From positions 1 to 11,464 of the forward strand of contig JANBPK010001771.1 of NCBI GenBank assembly GCA_027579435.1: a DNA stretch of 11,464 nt. Direction: 5' to 3'. The notes beneath the pieces were generated by a model, which was not told the DNA's origin, made no database searches, and saw only the letters and a program-made list of their open reading frames with translations. Within the stretch, counting starts at the first letter, position 1, and each line of letters begins with the position of its first letter. Source of the stretch: Candolleomyces eurysporus. Taxonomy: Eukaryota; Basidiomycota; Agaricomycetes; Agaricales; Psathyrellaceae. Positions 10,230 through 11,464 of the stretch are shown piece by piece. The translations under genes were made by a program, and so were the position numbers.

Positions 10230-10367
10230 GTTGGCAACCAGGGAAAGCTCCAACTCTATAGTTCCCAACTTCACAAAGATCTTTTTTNATACATAAGTCA
10301 GTTCACAAACATTAAGAACAAGTTTGCAAATTTTATAGGGTGTTCGCGCAATCAGCGCATCACTGCC
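10230..10367. repeat. Inverted repeat, left arm, inner segment (pairs with 11160-11301)
   Basis: This matches the reverse complement of 11160-11301 with about ten substitutions and a small indel near 10293. It abuts the NADH dehydrogenase exon at 10368. It carries one unresolved base at 10288, next to a T6 run. Confidence 0.9.
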
Positions 10368-11159
10368 GACAACAACCATGTGAAGAAGGCGGTCAACTTC
10401 TTCAGGTGATTGACTGGGGAAGGCGGCAGTTTTGAGGCAGTCCATGAATCTGTGTTGCATCTACAAGCAAAATCAGCTGCGTGCAACTGGTCCCAGATCA
10501 GTTGCACATACCCGCTTGGCATCCTGGAGCTCCTTCATAAAGACAGCATGTTCCTTGACTCCGGGGATATTGAAGGTTTGGACCTCAGCGCCAACTGCAT
10601 AGACCAGGTAGTTGTACTTGATTGACGTCAAACTCATGGCACCCTTGATTTCAGAGTTGTCTGTAGAGCGGATTATTAGTATTGCAAGAGCACTGAAGGG
10701 ACAGAAGCGTACCAGTAAAAGTGACCATCTTATTTGTTGGCTGTAATGAAACAGAGCATCATCAGCACCAACGTCATTCACAAGGAGTCACTCAACACTT
10801 GCATCAACATCAGTTGCCTCTGCCTTGATAACTGATACATTGCGTGATTTGTGCTGTGTAATGTACCATATTGGCTGGATAATCGAGCACAGATTCAAAG
10901 TTCCAACAGCAACACTGGGGGAACAGTGGCGTAAACAGGAAATAATTCTTTGGGCTGATAACGACCTGTAGATAGAGTGAAAACGGGACAATAACGATAA
11001 TAAGCAAAGACATACAACATTGTAATCCCTCGTGTCCAGCGTCAACAGAAGGCTAGTTGCCCCCAACTGCTCCCCAAAATGACNAATAGTTTTCTTTTCG
11101 GGGTCGAATGGTGCCTGTGTGCCNAGTGTCTGGTTGCGCTGGGTGAGGAAGTAGAATCT
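10368..11159 (-). pseudogene. Type II (alternative) NADH dehydrogenase, N-terminal/middle part, flanked on both sides by the element
   Basis: Minus-strand exons are 11159-11016 (FYFLTQRNQ, FDPEKKTI, FAD Rossmann strand, LLLTLDTRDYNV), 10965-10799 (VVISPKNYFLFTPLF, IIQPIWYITQHKSRNVSVI, EATDVDA), 10740-10713 (MVTFT), 10660-10512 (SEIKGAMSL, YNYLVYAVGAEVQTFNIPG, FMKELQDAKR) and 10460-10368 (FMDCLKTAAF, SPEEVDRLLHMVVVG). Introns are 10966-11015, 10741-10798, 10661-10712 and 10461-10511, all GT-AG. The first Rossmann loop reads like LGSSWGATS once the base count is adjusted, where GSGWGA is usual. Frame problems are one C too many at 10917-10921, one base too many at the T3 at 10733-10735, and an N (11084) offset by a short G run (C5 on the plus strand, 11060-11064). 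The targeting peptide and N-terminus would lie beyond the second element copy, outside the window. The fragment continues collinearly into 8735-7678. Confidence 0.88.
10481..10507. repeat. Perfect hairpin inside an NADH dehydrogenase intron
   Basis: GTGCAACTG at 10481-10489 and CAGTTGCAC at 10499-10507 form a 9-bp stem with a 9-nt loop, taking up most of the 51 nt intron 10461-10511. It may bring the splice sites together or be chance; no function is known. Confidence 0.6.
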
Positions 11160-11464
11160 GGCAGTGATGCGCCGATTGTGTGAACACTCTATGAAATTTG
11201 CAAACTTGTTCTTAATGTTTGTGAACTGACTTACAGTATGTATAAAGAAGATTATTGTGAAGTTGGGAAATATAGAGTTGGAGCTTTCCCTGGTTGCCAA
11301 CTAAGCAGATTACCTAGCAGAGATGAGAAAGATGAGTAAGACGGTTCTACAACAGTACTTTAAGTTTGTGAAGGCCTTGTGAACGTATCTGAAACAGCTA
11401 CAACTAGAATCAAAGCTACCTGGTATGCCTGACCTGGCGAGGGACAATATCAGCAGGAGTTATG
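11160..11464. mobile_element. Second copy of the same transposon, opposite orientation, partial at the window edge
   Basis: This copy starts at 11160 with the same terminal sequence (GGCAGTGATGCGC, read on the plus strand) that ends the first copy at 10367, and follows it as an inverted repeat for its whole visible 305 nt, except that it lacks the 273 bp MITE. It sits directly against the NADH dehydrogenase exon FYFLTQRNQ. The gene is therefore cut at a second point, unless the copy lies in an intron and the CCAG at its end serves as a splice acceptor. The rest of the element is outside the window. Confidence 0.85.

Larger units (their letters stand above)
8736..10367. mobile_element. Non-autonomous DNA transposon inserted in an exon of the NADH dehydrogenase gene
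   Basis: The insertion separates VVV-G from G-G-P-T-G in the second Rossmann loop, so its limits are set by the gene itself to within a few bases. Without the nested MITE it is about 1.36 kb. The ends form a weak terminal inverted repeat: the right end read inward starts AGTGATGCGC, and the left end starts TGATGTGC, followed in both by a GCGAAC-like block and a C-rich CTCTA/CCCTA block. A 2-bp GC duplication fits the flanks but is not proven. Internal features are a CA-rich stretch at about 8780-8822 and scattered copies of TTTGCAAAC, TTCGCAAAC and TTCACAAAC-like words. No transposase is recognisable; short frames at 9182-9644 show no motif. The family name is unknown to me. The matching copy at 11160-11464 supports its being a dispersed repeat. 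Confidence 0.75.

Noticed and set aside
7678..11159. Two separate NADH dehydrogenase genes
   Set aside because: The two segments do not overlap in protein coordinates and join at the VVVG/GGPTG loop, so a single split gene is simpler.
9792..11464. The inverted repeat as an assembly or library artefact (artificial palindrome)
   Set aside because: The arms differ at many sites, mostly transitions, and one arm has a complete MITE insertion with a TA duplication, which an artefact would not produce.
1..11464. CRISPR array, rRNA, tRNA or prokaryotic operon features
   Set aside because: No regularly spaced direct repeats, rRNA blocks or cloverleafs were seen; the intron-rich genes show the DNA is eukaryotic.

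Overview
The window looks like nuclear DNA of a filamentous basidiomycete, probably an Agaricomycete of the Rhizoctonia kind. This is inferred from dense 44-95 nt GT-AG introns, a NACHT-WD40 NLR gene, a fungal Hsp70-like gene, an alternative NADH dehydrogenase gene, and non-autonomous DNA transposons. Every gene call rests on reading exons by eye and recognising families. Nothing was searched.

Layout. 1-2083 (+): an Hsp70-like ATPase gene, entered from the left, with about nine short introns and several breaks. 2084-2445: a compact intergenic region with a possible poly(A) signal. 2446-6550 (+): a seven-exon NLR of about 1,255 residues (disordered N-terminus, helical domain, NACHT ATPase, helical linker, only two good WD40 repeats). 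6551-7677: no supported gene. 7678-11159 (-): one type II (alternative) NADH dehydrogenase gene, convergent with the NLR and split in two. Its C-terminal half is at 7678-8735 and its middle part at 10368-11159. Between them, at the second Rossmann glycine loop, lies a 1.6 kb insertion (8736-10367). A second copy of the same element, in the opposite orientation, starts at 11160 and runs off the window, cutting the gene again near its N-terminal end. The first copy carries a nested 273 bp MITE (9955-10227); the second copy keeps the matching empty site.

Two signals go beyond gene content. First, a nearly CpG-free block (about 4807-7738) begins abruptly inside the NACHT coding region and covers the 3' half of the NLR and the gap beyond it; 4807-6333 holds no CpG at all. 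Second, the two element copies differ mostly by transitions, several in the TG-versus-CA pattern left when a CpG decays on opposite strands. Together they suggest cytosine methylation and deamination acting on this locus.

Caution: the sequence has five N positions, and several frame breaks fall in homopolymers (A6, C4, C5, G5, T3), so some apparent pseudogene lesions may be sequencing errors. The element insertions, the in-frame TAA at 8513-8515 and the in-frame stops in the Hsp70-like gene do not fit that explanation.
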